From: Winogradskyella algicola
GTDB lineage: Bacteria; Bacteroidota; Bacteroidia; Flavobacteriales; Flavobacteriaceae
NCBI RefSeq assembly: GCF_005869935.1
Contig: NZ_SZQF01000009.1
Location: forward strand, 1-64,000
DNA: 64,000 nt
Reading direction: 5' to 3'
Of the stretch, positions 18,542 to 29,564 are shown piece after piece. The number at the start of each line of letters is the position of its first letter. Within the stretch, counting starts at the first letter, position 1. The notes beneath the pieces are model-generated. The model was not told the origin of the DNA and made no database searches. It saw only the letters and a list, made by a program, of their open reading frames with translations. Both the position numbers and the translations under genes were made by a program.

Positions 18542-18897
18542 TTTTATATTTGATTTATAAGTTACATAATGTAGCTATAAATCAGTTCTAAGAGGGTTGC
18601 TAAATTTAGTATATATAAGTTTTCTATCAAAATATAGGACAATAAGTGTTTATATAGTTAAATAAGTGGGAAATAAGTATATTTATAAAATAACATATTT
18701 AGTTACTGCCAATATATCAGACGGTTTTTAGATAAAACTACCTTAGCTTTTATCTAATTGATACAAATCATATTGTTAAAGTATGACACTTAAAAATATT
18801 GGAAAGATAGAAACTCTAAAAAATTAATTAAATTCAAAAGAAAAGGTGTAAAATCGTAAAAACCTTAAATTTACAATAATTATAACGAGAATGTAAT
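18542..18897. other. Non-coding A/T-rich spacer at the mdh-proximal island edge
   Basis: About 356 bp with no supported gene on either strand. A GATAAAA/TTTTATC inverted repeat with a 10-nt loop lies near 18731-18757. It presumably holds the promoter of the interrupted lipoprotein gene, but no TAnnTTTG box was clear. Confidence 0.5.
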
Positions 18898-18900
18898 AAA

Positions 18901-18932
18901 AAATAAAGACCGCATTTCTGCAGTCTTTATTT
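18901..18932 (-). terminator. mdh terminator (copy 2)
   Basis: AAATAAAGAC/GTCTTTATTT stem, 25 bp past the mdh stop, identical to 15384-15415. Confidence 0.8.
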
Positions 18933-18956
18933 ATATATAATTTAATGACCTAAGTC

Positions 18957-19883
18957 TTATAATTCTAAAAGACCATTTGTCTTTTTAACACCTTCAGCGC
19001 TTTCTGCTAAATGTTGCTTTTCTGCATCGCTTAATGGTACATCTACTATTTTTTCGATACCATTTTTGCCTAAGATTACTGGCACACCAATACAAAGATC
19101 GCTCAATCCATACTCACCTTCTAACAATGTAGAACATGGGAACATTTTCTTTTGATCGCAAGCAATTGCTTGTACCAATCCACTAACAGCAGCACCTGGC
19201 GCATACCACGCAGAGGTTCCTAACAATTTTGTTAAGGTTGCTCCACCCACCTTAGTATCTTCTTTTACTTGATTTAAGCGTTCTTCTGATAAAAACTCAG
19301 AGACTTTAATACTATTTCTTGTGGCATGTGATGTTAATGGCACCATACCTTTATCGCTATGACCACCTATTACCATACCATCTACATCGCTGATTGGAGC
19401 TTCTAAAGCTTCAGCTAATCTGTACTTAAAACGAGCAGAATCTAAAGCTCCACCCATTCCTATAATTCTATGTTTTGGCAAGTCTGTAGTTTTGTGAGCT
19501 AAATACGTCATTGTATCCATAGGGTTACTCACTACAATTAAAATCGTATTTGGCGAATGCTCAACTAAGTTGGCAGAAACTGTTTTTACAATACCAGCGT
19601 TAATACCTATTAACTCTTCGCGAGTCATACCTGGCTTACGAGGAATACCAGAAGTAATAACACAAATATCACTATTTGCAGTTTTTGAATAATCATTTGT
19701 ACTTCCTGTAATTTTAGTATCAAAACCATTTAAAGAAGCTGTTTGCATTAAGTCCATTGCTTTACCTTCTGCATAACCTTCTTTGATGTCTAATAGAACA
19801 ACTTCAGATGCAAAATTTTTAATCGCGATGTATTCTGCACAACTTGCGCCAACTGCACCAGCGCCAACTACGGTTACTTTCAT
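18957..19883 (-). CDS. mdh: Malate dehydrogenase (LDH-like type)
   Basis: The 308-residue enzyme oxidises malate to oxaloacetate with NAD in the TCA cycle. The N-terminal Rossmann motif is VTVVGAGAVGASCAEY, with Asp at the end of beta-2 (VVLLDIKEG), which favours NAD. Substrate residues appear in IPRKPGMTREEL (catalytic-loop Arg), VSNPMDTMTYLA and GGHSDKGMVPL (catalytic His). Length and motifs are normal for the LDH-like MDH of Bacteroidota. A TAAATTTG box precedes it. The last 26 codons and terminator recur 3.5 kb away at 15381-15517. Confidence 0.96.
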   Translation of the reverse strand: MKVTVVGAGAVGASCAEYIAIKNFASEVVLLDIKEGYAEGKAMDLMQTASLNGFDTKITGSTNDYSKTANSDICVITSGIPRKPGMTREELIGINAGIVKTVSANLVEHSPNTILIVVSNPMDTMTYLAHKTTDLPKHRIIGMGGALDSARFKYRLAEALEAPISDVDGMVIGGHSDKGMVPLTSHATRNSIKVSEFLSEERLNQVKEDTKVGGATLTKLLGTSAWYAPGAAVSGLVQAIACDQKKMFPCSTLLEGEYGLSDLCIGVPVILGKNGIEKIVDVPLSDAEKQHLAESAEGVKKTNGLLEL

Positions 19884-19917
19884 TTTATTTTTTATTTAAA
19901 TCGTTAAAAATGTGACA

Positions 19918-19925
19918 CAAATTTA
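19918..19925 (-). promoter_or_regulatory. -7 box (TAAATTTG) for mdh
   Basis: CAAATTTA on the plus strand gives TAAATTTG on the minus strand, 34 bp before the mdh ATG, matching TAnnTTTG. No clear -33 element was seen. Confidence 0.5.
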
Positions 19926-19971
19926 CGGTTTTACAATCTAAATTCCATGATTTATGTCATGTATCTAAAAT

Positions 19972-20000
19972 AAAAAAGCAGCCTTTTCAGACTGCTTTAA
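19972..20000 (-). terminator. Intrinsic terminator of the DUF6588 gene
   Basis: AAAGCAG/CTGCTTT stem followed on the minus strand by a T run, 19 bp past the stop at 20019. Confidence 0.8.
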
Positions 20001-20018
20001 GATATATCTAATTTGATT

Positions 20019-21035
20019 TTATCTGAACCCAAAATTAACACCTACTGAGAAGGCATCAAACTCTGATATGTGATATTCTCCGTTAAGTCTAAAAAATCCT
20101 AATTTCAGTTTAAAACCTACTGTACCTCTAACTGCCGAAACATCACTTGATACTGAAAACGGATCTACTATAGTTTGAGAAGTTAAAATACCATCTGTTA
20201 CCCTATAACTCCCCAATAAATCTGACTCAGATGTACCTTTTAAGTAACCTAAACCTCCGTAAAGATTAAACACAGGCAATTTTGTAGACACTATCATCTG
20301 AAACAACCATGTATTTGTCTTGTTTTCTAATCTTTGATTTTCACCTTCTATACCAGAAGATTCCGTAAGATTATATGAACCATCTATATGATTATAAGCC
20401 ACTAATGCAGATAATGCAACTGGCCAAATCTTATCTGCTGGCAACCATTCTGTAAATTCTAACTGTAGTGCAGCACCATACATATTAAAAGTTACTTCAT
20501 CTGTATCTATTTTTGGCAAGTAACGTGCTTTGACCTCTATGCCACTTCCTAAACCTACTGCACCTTGTAAAGCCGCAGAAGGAATTAAATTATAACTGTC
20601 TTCTCCTATACCTTGAGGCAATTCAAACTCTGCGGTTTGAGATCCAAAAATAGGGTCGTCGTACTCAACTTCAACAAAAATTGAAGGGTCGTTTTCGCCT
20701 AAAACAGTTGCTACATTTTGTACACTAGGCCCTGTAACAAACTGAACATTATTATAATCGGCTGCGTTCATACCAAAGCTCTTATCATCATCACCAACTA
20801 AAGATGCATTAGCTACTAGCGAAATCTCAAAACCTCCTAATGGTTTGACTTTAGCTGAATTAAACCAATTGGTATTCATACTATGCATAACACCATTGGT
20901 TCCAGGCGCTAAATAATCATTAGCAAAACGCTGGGCATCATCTACACCTGCTGCTAAAAGTACATCTATGTCATTTTGAGCTTTTAGAGAAAAAACACAT
21001 ACAAACAAGACCAGAGATAAAACAATTTTTTTCAT
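20019..21035 (-). CDS. DUF6588-like outer-membrane protein
   Basis: The 338-residue product has a clear signal peptide (MKKIVLSLVLFVCVFSLKAQ) and then FANDYLAPGTNGVMHSMNTNWFNSA, typical of the flavobacterial DUF6588 family. The rest shows alternating amphipathic strands and ends in FSVGVNFGFR with a terminal aromatic/Arg pattern expected of an outer-membrane beta-barrel. Function is unknown. It is monocistronic, with its own terminator, next to mdh. Confidence 0.8.
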   Translation of the reverse strand: MKKIVLSLVLFVCVFSLKAQNDIDVLLAAGVDDAQRFANDYLAPGTNGVMHSMNTNWFNSAKVKPLGGFEISLVANASLVGDDDKSFGMNAADYNNVQFVTGPSVQNVATVLGENDPSIFVEVEYDDPIFGSQTAEFELPQGIGEDSYNLIPSAALQGAVGLGSGIEVKARYLPKIDTDEVTFNMYGAALQLEFTEWLPADKIWPVALSALVAYNHIDGSYNLTESSGIEGENQRLENKTNTWLFQMIVSTKLPVFNLYGGLGYLKGTSESDLLGSYRVTDGILTSQTIVDPFSVSSDVSAVRGTVGFKLKLGFFRLNGEYHISEFDAFSVGVNFGFR

Positions 21036-21213
21036 TTAGGTTAAGTTTATCATTAGTTACAAATATATTAAAATAACGCAAAAAAATGCATTTTGTCGTT
21101 ATTAATTGCTTTTTATCGTTGTTTTAATTCTATTTTAATAGAATTTAAACCTTATTTAATGTAACTACGTATATAATCGTAATAACTTATTACAATAACC
21201 AAATCTTAAAAAA

Positions 21214-21813
21214 ATTAAAATCAAACTATTTACAAGTTCAATACTCCTATTAATTTTTTTCAATTTTGGTGTGTATGCACAAAGCGATGATACAACAAAA
21301 ACTTCAAACTTTGGAATTAAAGGTGGTTACAATTTAGCTGCTGTAAGTTTTGATGAAGATAGCGAAACTGGTCAACGACATAGCTTTCATGTTGGTTTCT
21401 ATGGTGAGTCATTCTTTACAGAAAGCATAGCTTTACAAGTAGAGCTTATATACTCACAACAAGGTTACGAGATTGAAAATAATGGAGGTACATTTACACA
21501 AAAGCTAGACTACATCAATGTACCATTAATGTTTAAAATGTATCCAGACAAAAACTTTTTCTTAGAAGTTGGTCCTCAGATAGGTTTAGCAATTTCTCAC
21601 AAAGAAGAATTTGACAGTAGTTTTAATCTATTTGACACTTCACAAGAGTTTGACCCTAATAGTTTTGATTGGGGAGTTAATTTTGGTGGTGGCATTAAAA
21701 CCAATTCTGGCATTAACTTAGGTGTAAGATACCACCTTGGACTTGGAGATATCTATGAAGAAGGTAACCCTAAAAACAGAGTCTGGCAATTTTCTATAGG
21801 ATTCGATTTCTAA
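21214..21813 (+). CDS. Outer-membrane beta-barrel protein with no canonical start codon
   Basis: From GTG at 21271 the frame gives VYAQSDDTTKTSNFGIKGGYNLA, clearly the end of a signal peptide and a porin-like barrel. The signal peptide itself is encoded upstream: KIKLFTSSILLLIFFNFGVYAQ. No ATG, GTG or TTG lies between the in-frame stop at 21196 and that signal. ATT at 21214, which is where ATG would stand (ATT AAA ATC AAA CTA), is my preferred start. The gene would then encode about 199 residues, ending in a typical barrel C-terminus (VWQFSIGFDF). Either ATT is used as a rare start or the start has recently been lost. The C-terminal part and the barrel call are firm; the start is not. Confidence 0.7.
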   Translation: MKIKLFTSSILLLIFFNFGVYAQSDDTTKTSNFGIKGGYNLAAVSFDEDSETGQRHSFHVGFYGESFFTESIALQVELIYSQQGYEIENNGGTFTQKLDYINVPLMFKMYPDKNFFLEVGPQIGLAISHKEEFDSSFNLFDTSQEFDPNSFDWGVNFGGGIKTNSGINLGVRYHLGLGDIYEEGNPKNRVWQFSIGFDF

Positions 21814-21834
21814 CAGAAACATTAAAGCATAAAA

Positions 21835-21862
21835 AAAACCGCATAGGAGATTATGCGGTTTT
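21835..21862. terminator. Bidirectional terminator between the beta-barrel gene and gyrB
   Basis: AAAACCGCATA and TATGCGGTTTT form an 11-bp stem with a 6-nt loop between two convergent genes. Confidence 0.88.
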
Positions 21863-21884
21863 TATTTTTGTATACTGTTGTTAA

Positions 21885-24158
<2,274 letters not shown>

Positions 24159-24863
24159 TTAAACAATATCCTTTAATTTGAAAAACTTTAATTGCATCAA
24201 ATAAAGTATTGAAGCCAATGTTATTACCGAAGGAAACAATCCTTTGAAAGGACTAAAATAAAGCCAGTCCCAATCCCTTAATTCTACCTTAGATATAGCT
24301 TCAAAAATGAGTTCACCATAAGGCTGAGATTCAAAAAAGAATGAATTTGTAATATTTATACCTAGATGAAAACCAAAACCCATCATTATAGATTTAGTTT
24401 TATAAAAACTGTATGCCCAAACATATCCTGTAAACCCAGTCACCAAAATGACATATAGAATAGGGATAAGTCGTTCATTCATCATACCATAAGAAAATAC
24501 ATGATACACACCAAAAAATAAAGCAGAAATAAAAATGGCCCATTTCGCACCAATTCTTCTTATGAGAATATAAAGAATGGCTCCTCTAAATATTAAATCT
24601 TCGGTTAATGCAGACTTTAAATGATACCATAAAGCGTTAAAAATAGTCCTGTAACTTACTGTTTTTAATTCCCAGTCTATATTTAAAATTCTAGTTTCAA
24701 CATAGATGTTAATCAATGCTATAAGCGAGATAATAATGAAACCTACAAAAAATTGAAAAGCCCTATTGACACTTGGCATAATACCAAGCGCATCAATACT
24801 TTTCTGTTCAAAAAAATGCAATAGTAACCAAGAGATTACTATTATGATTAATAATCCTAGCAT
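24159..24863 (-). CDS. CPBP-family intramembrane protease
   Basis: The 234-residue membrane protein has about seven hydrophobic helices. It carries the CPBP (CAAX protease / bacteriocin-processing) motifs in the expected order: TEDLIFRGAIL (motif 1, with Glu-Asp in place of the usual Glu-Glu), FFGVYHVFSYG (second motif with His), and GFHLGINITNS (third motif, His and Asn). It would act as an intramembrane glutamic-type protease. It follows the XRE regulator gene by 21 bp on the same strand, so the two likely form an operon. Confidence 0.85.
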   Translation of the reverse strand: MLGLLIIIVISWLLLHFFEQKSIDALGIMPSVNRAFQFFVGFIIISLIALINIYVETRILNIDWELKTVSYRTIFNALWYHLKSALTEDLIFRGAILYILIRRIGAKWAIFISALFFGVYHVFSYGMMNERLIPILYVILVTGFTGYVWAYSFYKTKSIMMGFGFHLGINITNSFFFESQPYGELIFEAISKVELRDWDWLYFSPFKGLFPSVITLASILYLMQLKFFKLKDIV

Positions 24864-24884
24864 ATTCTATAAATGTGATTAGTG

Positions 24885-25454
24885 TTAGTCTTTTTTAGGT
24901 TTTAAAAAAGGGATTGATAAAGGGTATTTACAAGTTTGTTTGTTTAAGGCCGAAGAAACATTAATAATACTTACAATTATTCCGAAAAGAAAAATACCGC
25001 CAGTAAAGAAAAAGTTAAACCCAGGTATTATGAAAAATGTAAGTAATGAAATTAACAAGAGTACATTTAAGGTAATGTGAAAGTTGACCACTGCTCTCCC
25101 ATGTTCGTCATAAATTTTATTGCCATTGGCCTTACTTATCCAGATGAATAATGGAAATAACACATTTGCTAGAGGAATAATAAGACCGAAAAAAGGCGAG
25201 CCATGTATTAATAACATCCATTTACGTTGAATAGTTTCTTCCTTTGGATCATCTAACACCAATAAATCGTCTACTTCAATACCCAACCCAGTGGCCAACA
25301 ATCTTACCGTTTGTAAATGTGGCTGCACATCTCCTTTTTCTATGCGCTGAATCGTTCGTACGGTTACTGTAGTTTTATCAGAAAGTTCTTCTTGCGTGAA
25401 TCCTTTTAACTTTCTTTGGTAGATTAAATTCTCACTTAATGTTTGATTCTTCAT
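24885..25454 (-). CDS. XRE-family HTH regulator with DUF4870-like membrane domain
   Basis: The 189-residue product starts with a helix-turn-helix (residues about 6-62: LIYQRKLKGFTQEELSDKTTVTVRTIQRIEKG). It is followed by a membrane domain with three to four helices (HGSPFFGLIIPLANVLFPLFIWI, then HITLNVLLLISLLTFF) like DUF4870. Membrane-tethered regulators of this type occur in Bacteroidota. It is upstream of the CPBP protease gene, which could process it, though this is inference from adjacency only. Confidence 0.82.
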   Translation of the reverse strand: MKNQTLSENLIYQRKLKGFTQEELSDKTTVTVRTIQRIEKGDVQPHLQTVRLLATGLGIEVDDLLVLDDPKEETIQRKWMLLIHGSPFFGLIIPLANVLFPLFIWISKANGNKIYDEHGRAVVNFHITLNVLLLISLLTFFIIPGFNFFFTGGIFLFGIIVSIINVSSALNKQTCKYPLSIPFLKPKKD

Positions 25455-25601
25455 TTTGTGTATTTTGATGACACAAATCTAGAACTAAGAATTGGTTTTT
25501 TACACGACATTTAATGTCATCTATCTGTCATTTACAGTAAATATAAGGGTTTCAAACTACATAATACGACCTTATAAAACACAGAGATTGTTTAAAAACA
25601 A

Positions 25602-25627
25602 AAAGGTTGGTATAAAAACCAACCTTT
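25602..25627 (-). terminator. asnB terminator
   Basis: AAAGGTTGGT and ACCAACCTTT form a perfect 10-bp stem with a 6-nt loop, 22 bp past the asnB stop. Confidence 0.85.
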
Positions 25628-25648
25628 AAAAAACTCAAACTAAATATA

Positions 25649-27310
25649 TTAATATGCATCATCGTGAACATTGGCAATAGCTCTACCAGAAGGCTCATTC
25701 ATATTCTTAAACGCTTCGTCCCATTCTAGTGCTGTGGCAGTACTACAAGCTACGCTTGCTTCTTGCGGTACACTTAATGCTGCTGCATCACTTGGAAAAT
25801 GCGACTCAAAAATAGAGCGATAATAATATTCCTCTTTATTTAATGGTGTGTTTATTGGAAATCTAAATTTAGCATTTGTCAATTGCTCGTCCGTGACTTC
25901 TTTTTCTACAATTTCTTTTAAAGTATCAATCCAGCTATAACCCACACCATCACTAAATTGTTCTTTCTGCCTCCACGCTACACTTTCAGGTAAATAATCC
26001 TCAAAGGCTTTACGAATTACCCATTTCTCCATTCGCTCGCCATTAATCATTTTGTTTTTTGGGTTGATGCGCATTGCCACATCAATAAACTCTTTATCTA
26101 AAAATGGTACGCGACCTTCTATTCCCCAAGCCATTAAACTTTTGTTAGCACGCAAGCAATCATACATATGCAATTTGTCTAACTTACGAACCGTTTCTTC
26201 ATGAAATTCTTTTGCATTTGGCGCTTTGTGAAAGTAAAGATAACCACCAAAAATCTCATCTGCCCCTTCGCCAGATAGCACCATTTTTATTCCCATAGAT
26301 TTAATAACACGAGCCATTAAATACATTGGTGTAGAGGAACGTATTGTAGTTATATCATACGTTTCAATATTGTATATAACATCTTTAATAGCGTCTAAGC
26401 CTTCTTGTATAGTAAATTTTATTTCATGATGAATGGTCCCAATATGATCTGCAACTTTTTGTGCTGCAGCCAAATCTGGTGACCCTTCCAATCCTACAGA
26501 AAAGCTATGCAATTGTGGCCACCAAGCTTGTTCTTTATCATCAGCTTCTATACGTCGTTGAGAATATTTTTTTGCTATTGCTGATGTTACAGAAGAATCT
26601 AAACCACCTGATAATAAAACACCATATGGCACATCGCTCATAAGCTGTCTGTGTACCGCATCTTCTAATGCTTGTTTTACTTCTTCAATACTAGTTTCGT
26701 TATCTTTAACAGCATCATAGTCTTCCCAATCGCGCTTATACCATTTTACAAACTCGCCATTTGTACTAGACATGTAATGCCCTGGAGGGAATAATTCAAT
26801 TTTTGTACACACACCTTCAAGAGCTTTTAATTCTGAAGCCACATAGAATGTTCCGTGCTTATCCCAGCCCATATATAATGGAATGATTCCCATGTGATCC
26901 CTTGCTATGAAGTACTCATCTTTATCAACATCGTAAATGGCAAAGCCGAAAATGCCGTTCATTTCATCTACAAAGTCAACACCTTTCGCCTTATAGAGTG
27001 CAAGAATAACTTCACAGTCACTTTTAGTTTGAAACTTATAATCTGGAAATTGAGCACGTAAGGCTTTATGGTTATAGATTTCTCCATTTGCTGCTAAAAT
27101 CAACTTTTTATCTCCACTAAATAGTGGCTGTTTTCCTGATGCAGGATCAACAATGGCCAAACGCTCGTGAGCCAAAATTGCTTTTTCATTACTGTAAATA
27201 CCACTCCAGTCTGGCCCTCTATGACGAATCGTCTTTGCCATTTCTAACACCTGAGGTCTTAAATCTTCTGATTTTTGTTTTATATCAAACGCACATACTA
27301 TTCCGCACAT
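25649..27310 (-). CDS. asnB: Asparagine synthase B (glutamine-hydrolysing)
   Basis: The 553-residue cytosolic enzyme makes asparagine from aspartate with glutamine and ATP. The N-terminal glutaminase has the processed Cys2 (MCGIVCAFD), RHRGPDWSG and the GEIYNH loop. The synthetase domain has the PP-loop VLLSGGLDSSVTSAIA and the LSGEGADEIFGGY block. Length and C-terminus (AIANVHDDAY) are normal for AsnB. It is monocistronic, with an A/T-rich upstream region shared with the divergent DUF2911 gene. Confidence 0.96.
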   Translation of the reverse strand: MCGIVCAFDIKQKSEDLRPQVLEMAKTIRHRGPDWSGIYSNEKAILAHERLAIVDPASGKQPLFSGDKKLILAANGEIYNHKALRAQFPDYKFQTKSDCEVILALYKAKGVDFVDEMNGIFGFAIYDVDKDEYFIARDHMGIIPLYMGWDKHGTFYVASELKALEGVCTKIELFPPGHYMSSTNGEFVKWYKRDWEDYDAVKDNETSIEEVKQALEDAVHRQLMSDVPYGVLLSGGLDSSVTSAIAKKYSQRRIEADDKEQAWWPQLHSFSVGLEGSPDLAAAQKVADHIGTIHHEIKFTIQEGLDAIKDVIYNIETYDITTIRSSTPMYLMARVIKSMGIKMVLSGEGADEIFGGYLYFHKAPNAKEFHEETVRKLDKLHMYDCLRANKSLMAWGIEGRVPFLDKEFIDVAMRINPKNKMINGERMEKWVIRKAFEDYLPESVAWRQKEQFSDGVGYSWIDTLKEIVEKEVTDEQLTNAKFRFPINTPLNKEEYYYRSIFESHFPSDAAALSVPQEASVACSTATALEWDEAFKNMNEPSGRAIANVHDDAY

Positions 27311-27544
27311 AACTCTTTCTTTTATTATTAATTATGAAACAAATATGAAATTAAACTTTCATTTTTTAAACATAAACAGCCATAATGATTTCAATATAAA
27401 ACACAACTCATTTAATTTTAAAATTATTAAAAGTTAAAACAACCCAAATCACCTGTTTAACTTTTAATCTGTAAACTTTAGGATTTCTTTTCGACCATTT
27501 GATTTATCAAAACCTAATTTTATTAAAACTAAAAAACCAAAAAC

Positions 27545-28090
27545 ATGAAAACAACACGACTAATTGCAACCATTGCCTTTGCATTTGCTCTACTCCTATC
27601 TTTTAATGCTGAGGCTCAAAAATTTTCAGGATTAGATAAAAGCCCTATGGATGCGGCATCTTACCCAAGTGATTACAAAGTATCTGACAAACTGATAAAA
27701 ATAGTTTACAGCAGACCTCAGTTAAAGGACAGAGAGGTATATGATTTAGCTAAGCCTGGAAAAGTATGGAGACTAGGAGCCAATGAAGCAGCCGAACTCC
27801 ATGTATATTCCGATATGAAACTGAATGGAGCAGATGTGAAAGAAGGCACCTATACTGTATATGCGATTCCTGGAGAAAAAGAATGGACCGTTATTCTTAG
27901 TACAGATTTAAATGTTTGGGGAAGCTATTTTTACAATGAAGAAAATGATGTAGCCAGAATTACTGTACCTACTAGTAAAGATGATGAATCTCTAGAGGCT
28001 TTTTCTATAGCTTTTGAGGCATCTGATAATGGTGTACACATGCACATGGGTTGGGACACTGTTAGAGTTGTGGTACCCTTTACTAAATAA
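27545..28090 (+). CDS. DUF2911-family exported protein
   Basis: The 181-residue product has a signal peptide (MKTTRLIATIAFAFALLLSFNAEAQ). The DUF2911 core follows: VYSRPQLKDREVY, WRLGANEAAELHVYSDMKLNG, GTYTVYAIPGEKEWTVILS and WGSYFYNEENDVARITVP. These are beta-rich exported proteins common in Bacteroidota; function is unknown. It stands alone and ends at a strong terminator. Confidence 0.9.
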   Translation: MKTTRLIATIAFAFALLLSFNAEAQKFSGLDKSPMDAASYPSDYKVSDKLIKIVYSRPQLKDREVYDLAKPGKVWRLGANEAAELHVYSDMKLNGADVKEGTYTVYAIPGEKEWTVILSTDLNVWGSYFYNEENDVARITVPTSKDDESLEAFSIAFEASDNGVHMHMGWDTVRVVVPFTK

Positions 28091-28111
28091 GTATTTAAGA
28101 ATTAAAAATAC

Positions 28112-28145
28112 AAATCGATTGAAATGCTTTGGTTTCAATCGATTT
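28112..28145. terminator. Bidirectional terminator (DUF2911 / NUMOD4-HNH)
   Basis: AAATCGATTGAAA and TTTCAATCGATTT form a 13-bp perfect stem with an 8-nt loop, followed by T-rich DNA. Confidence 0.88.
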
Positions 28146-28172
28146 TTTATTTAAAAATAAAAAAAACAGTAC

Positions 28173-28721
28173 CTATTTTAAGGCAGGAACATGCGCCCAA
28201 TTTTCTCCTGTTTTAATCCTTTGTAATTGCATTGTACTTACACCAAACTGTTTAGCAATAATCTTTAACCGTGTTTTTCTGTTTGGGTTATTTAGCATTT
28301 TTTTTATTCTCATAACATCAATTTCAGTAAGCTTCGCTGATGTTAATTTTTTGGGCTTTTTGTAATTAGGATTGCTAAACTGATGTATTTCTTTTTCTCG
28401 TTTTGTAGCCCATTTAAGATTATCGATATGATTATTTAACTTATCATAATCTAAATGTATAACGTAAATACCATCATTTTGCACTAAGAAATGTTGCGCC
28501 ATGAGCTTATGGACATAGTAGGTTTTGAATTTTCCTTTTTGCTTTTTTTTTACTCTAAAATAGAGGTAGCCATGCATATTATAAGGATTAAAAAGTTTCT
28601 CTTCACCATCTCTAATTCGAATTAGACGGCCATAATTAGAAACTTTAAATTGTTCATCTGGATGAACAAAATCATCAAAAACTACGATTTTCCATTCCTC
28701 GTTCCAGAAATTTCGAATCAT
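28173..28721 (-). CDS. NUMOD4 / HNH-type endonuclease-like protein
   Basis: The 182-residue product begins with a NUMOD4-like element (EEWKIVVFDDFVHPDEQFKV), then SNYGRLIRI, then an HNH-like core (VHKLMAQHFL and VIHLDYDKLNNHIDNLKWAT) and a C-terminal helix-turn-helix (KIIAKQFGVSTMQLQRIKTGENW) that would bind DNA. Such proteins resemble free-standing homing endonucleases of phage and introns, but here no intron or phage genes are near. It stands between DUF2911 and queE, on its own. Activity is uncertain: the Asn of the usual NHID is Ile here (IHLD). Confidence 0.8.
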   Translation of the reverse strand: MIRNFWNEEWKIVVFDDFVHPDEQFKVSNYGRLIRIRDGEEKLFNPYNMHGYLYFRVKKKQKGKFKTYYVHKLMAQHFLVQNDGIYVIHLDYDKLNNHIDNLKWATKREKEIHQFSNPNYKKPKKLTSAKLTEIDVMRIKKMLNNPNRKTRLKIIAKQFGVSTMQLQRIKTGENWAHVPALK

Positions 28722-28793
28722 TGCGTATTTATTATTAATTAAGGGTTCTGTAAAAATACAAAAAAAATAAGAAAGCTTAATTCTTACTAGTAT

Positions 28794-29426
28794 TTACGGT
28801 ATGTTTAGGTATTTGTGTGTTTGTAGAGACACCTTCCATTTTGGGTTAGCCATTACATAATCTACAATCTGTGGCATCATTTTTTCGCGCTTACTCCACT
28901 CTGGTTGCAAGTACAGAATACAATCCCTATTTACTTTGGCTGCTTGTTGTTCTGCAAATTTAAAATCGTCTTTATTGTAGATTATACATTTTAACTCGTG
29001 TGCCTTATCGTAAATTTCTTCGGTAGGTAATTTTACTTTTTTAGGAGATAAACAAATCCAATCCCATTGACCCGTTAATTTATATGCTCCAGAAGTTTCA
29101 ATATGTGTTTGCACACCTTTGGCTTTTAACTGCTCAGTTAGTGGTCCCATATCCCAAGTTAGTGGTTCACCTCCTGTAACAACAATTGTATTACTATACT
29201 TTACAGCATTGGCTACAATTTTTTCCGTTTCAGTAGGTGGATGCAACTCTGCTAGCCAACTTTCCTTTACATCGCACCAGTGGCAACCTACATCGCAACC
29301 ACCAATTCTTACAAAATATGCAGCAGTACCTTTATGATATCCTTCACCTTGAATAGTATAAAACTCTTCCATTAAAGGTAACAGATGTCCTTTATCTATT
29401 AATTCTTGTCGTTCTCTTCTCGTCAT
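28794..29426 (-). CDS. queE: 7-carboxy-7-deazaguanine synthase
   Basis: The 210-residue radical-SAM enzyme forms the 7-deazaguanine ring in queuosine synthesis. The cluster-binding motif GGCDVGCHWCDVK holds the CxxxCxxC cysteines, preceded by EFYTIQGEGYHKGTAAYFVR, a QueE hallmark. GGEPLTW supplies SAM contacts. Start ATG 29426 is preferred over an in-frame TTG six codons upstream. A TATATTTG box lies six bases before the ATG, so the mRNA may be leaderless. Other queuosine genes are not in this window. Confidence 0.94.
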   Translation of the reverse strand: MTRRERQELIDKGHLLPLMEEFYTIQGEGYHKGTAAYFVRIGGCDVGCHWCDVKESWLAELHPPTETEKIVANAVKYSNTIVVTGGEPLTWDMGPLTEQLKAKGVQTHIETSGAYKLTGQWDWICLSPKKVKLPTEEIYDKAHELKCIIYNKDDFKFAEQQAAKVNRDCILYLQPEWSKREKMMPQIVDYVMANPKWKVSLQTHKYLNIP

Positions 29427-29432
29427 AGTCGG

Positions 29433-29440
29433 CAAATATA
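29433..29440 (-). promoter_or_regulatory. -7 box (TATATTTG) just before the queE ATG
   Basis: Minus-strand TATATTTG is separated from the ATG by only six bases, implying a leaderless or near-leaderless transcript. Confidence 0.5.
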
Positions 29441-29564
29441 TCAATAAGTCTTCAGTATTCTGTTGTTGATAGTACTAAAGTACTAGACAGATTGGTGTTT
29501 TAGCGATGAATTCAATTTTATACTTGATTAAAATTACACTATTTTTATGCAAATTTTCTGATCA

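Larger units (their letters stand above)
15553..18897. other. Accessory island between the two mdh 3' ends
   Basis: About 3.3 kb lies between the partial mdh copy and the intact mdh. It holds a minus-strand run of small unknown genes (15586-18541), the first of which is interrupted by two stops. All the genes couple by short overlaps or gaps. There is no integrase, transposase or tRNA. The same-direction 137-bp repeats at both edges suggest insertion or capture at the mdh end and would permit loss by homologous recombination. Confidence 0.7.

Noticed and set aside
18542..18897. tRNA or integrase site at the island edge
   Set aside because: No cloverleaf, CCA end or recombinase gene could be found by eye in or beside the spacer.
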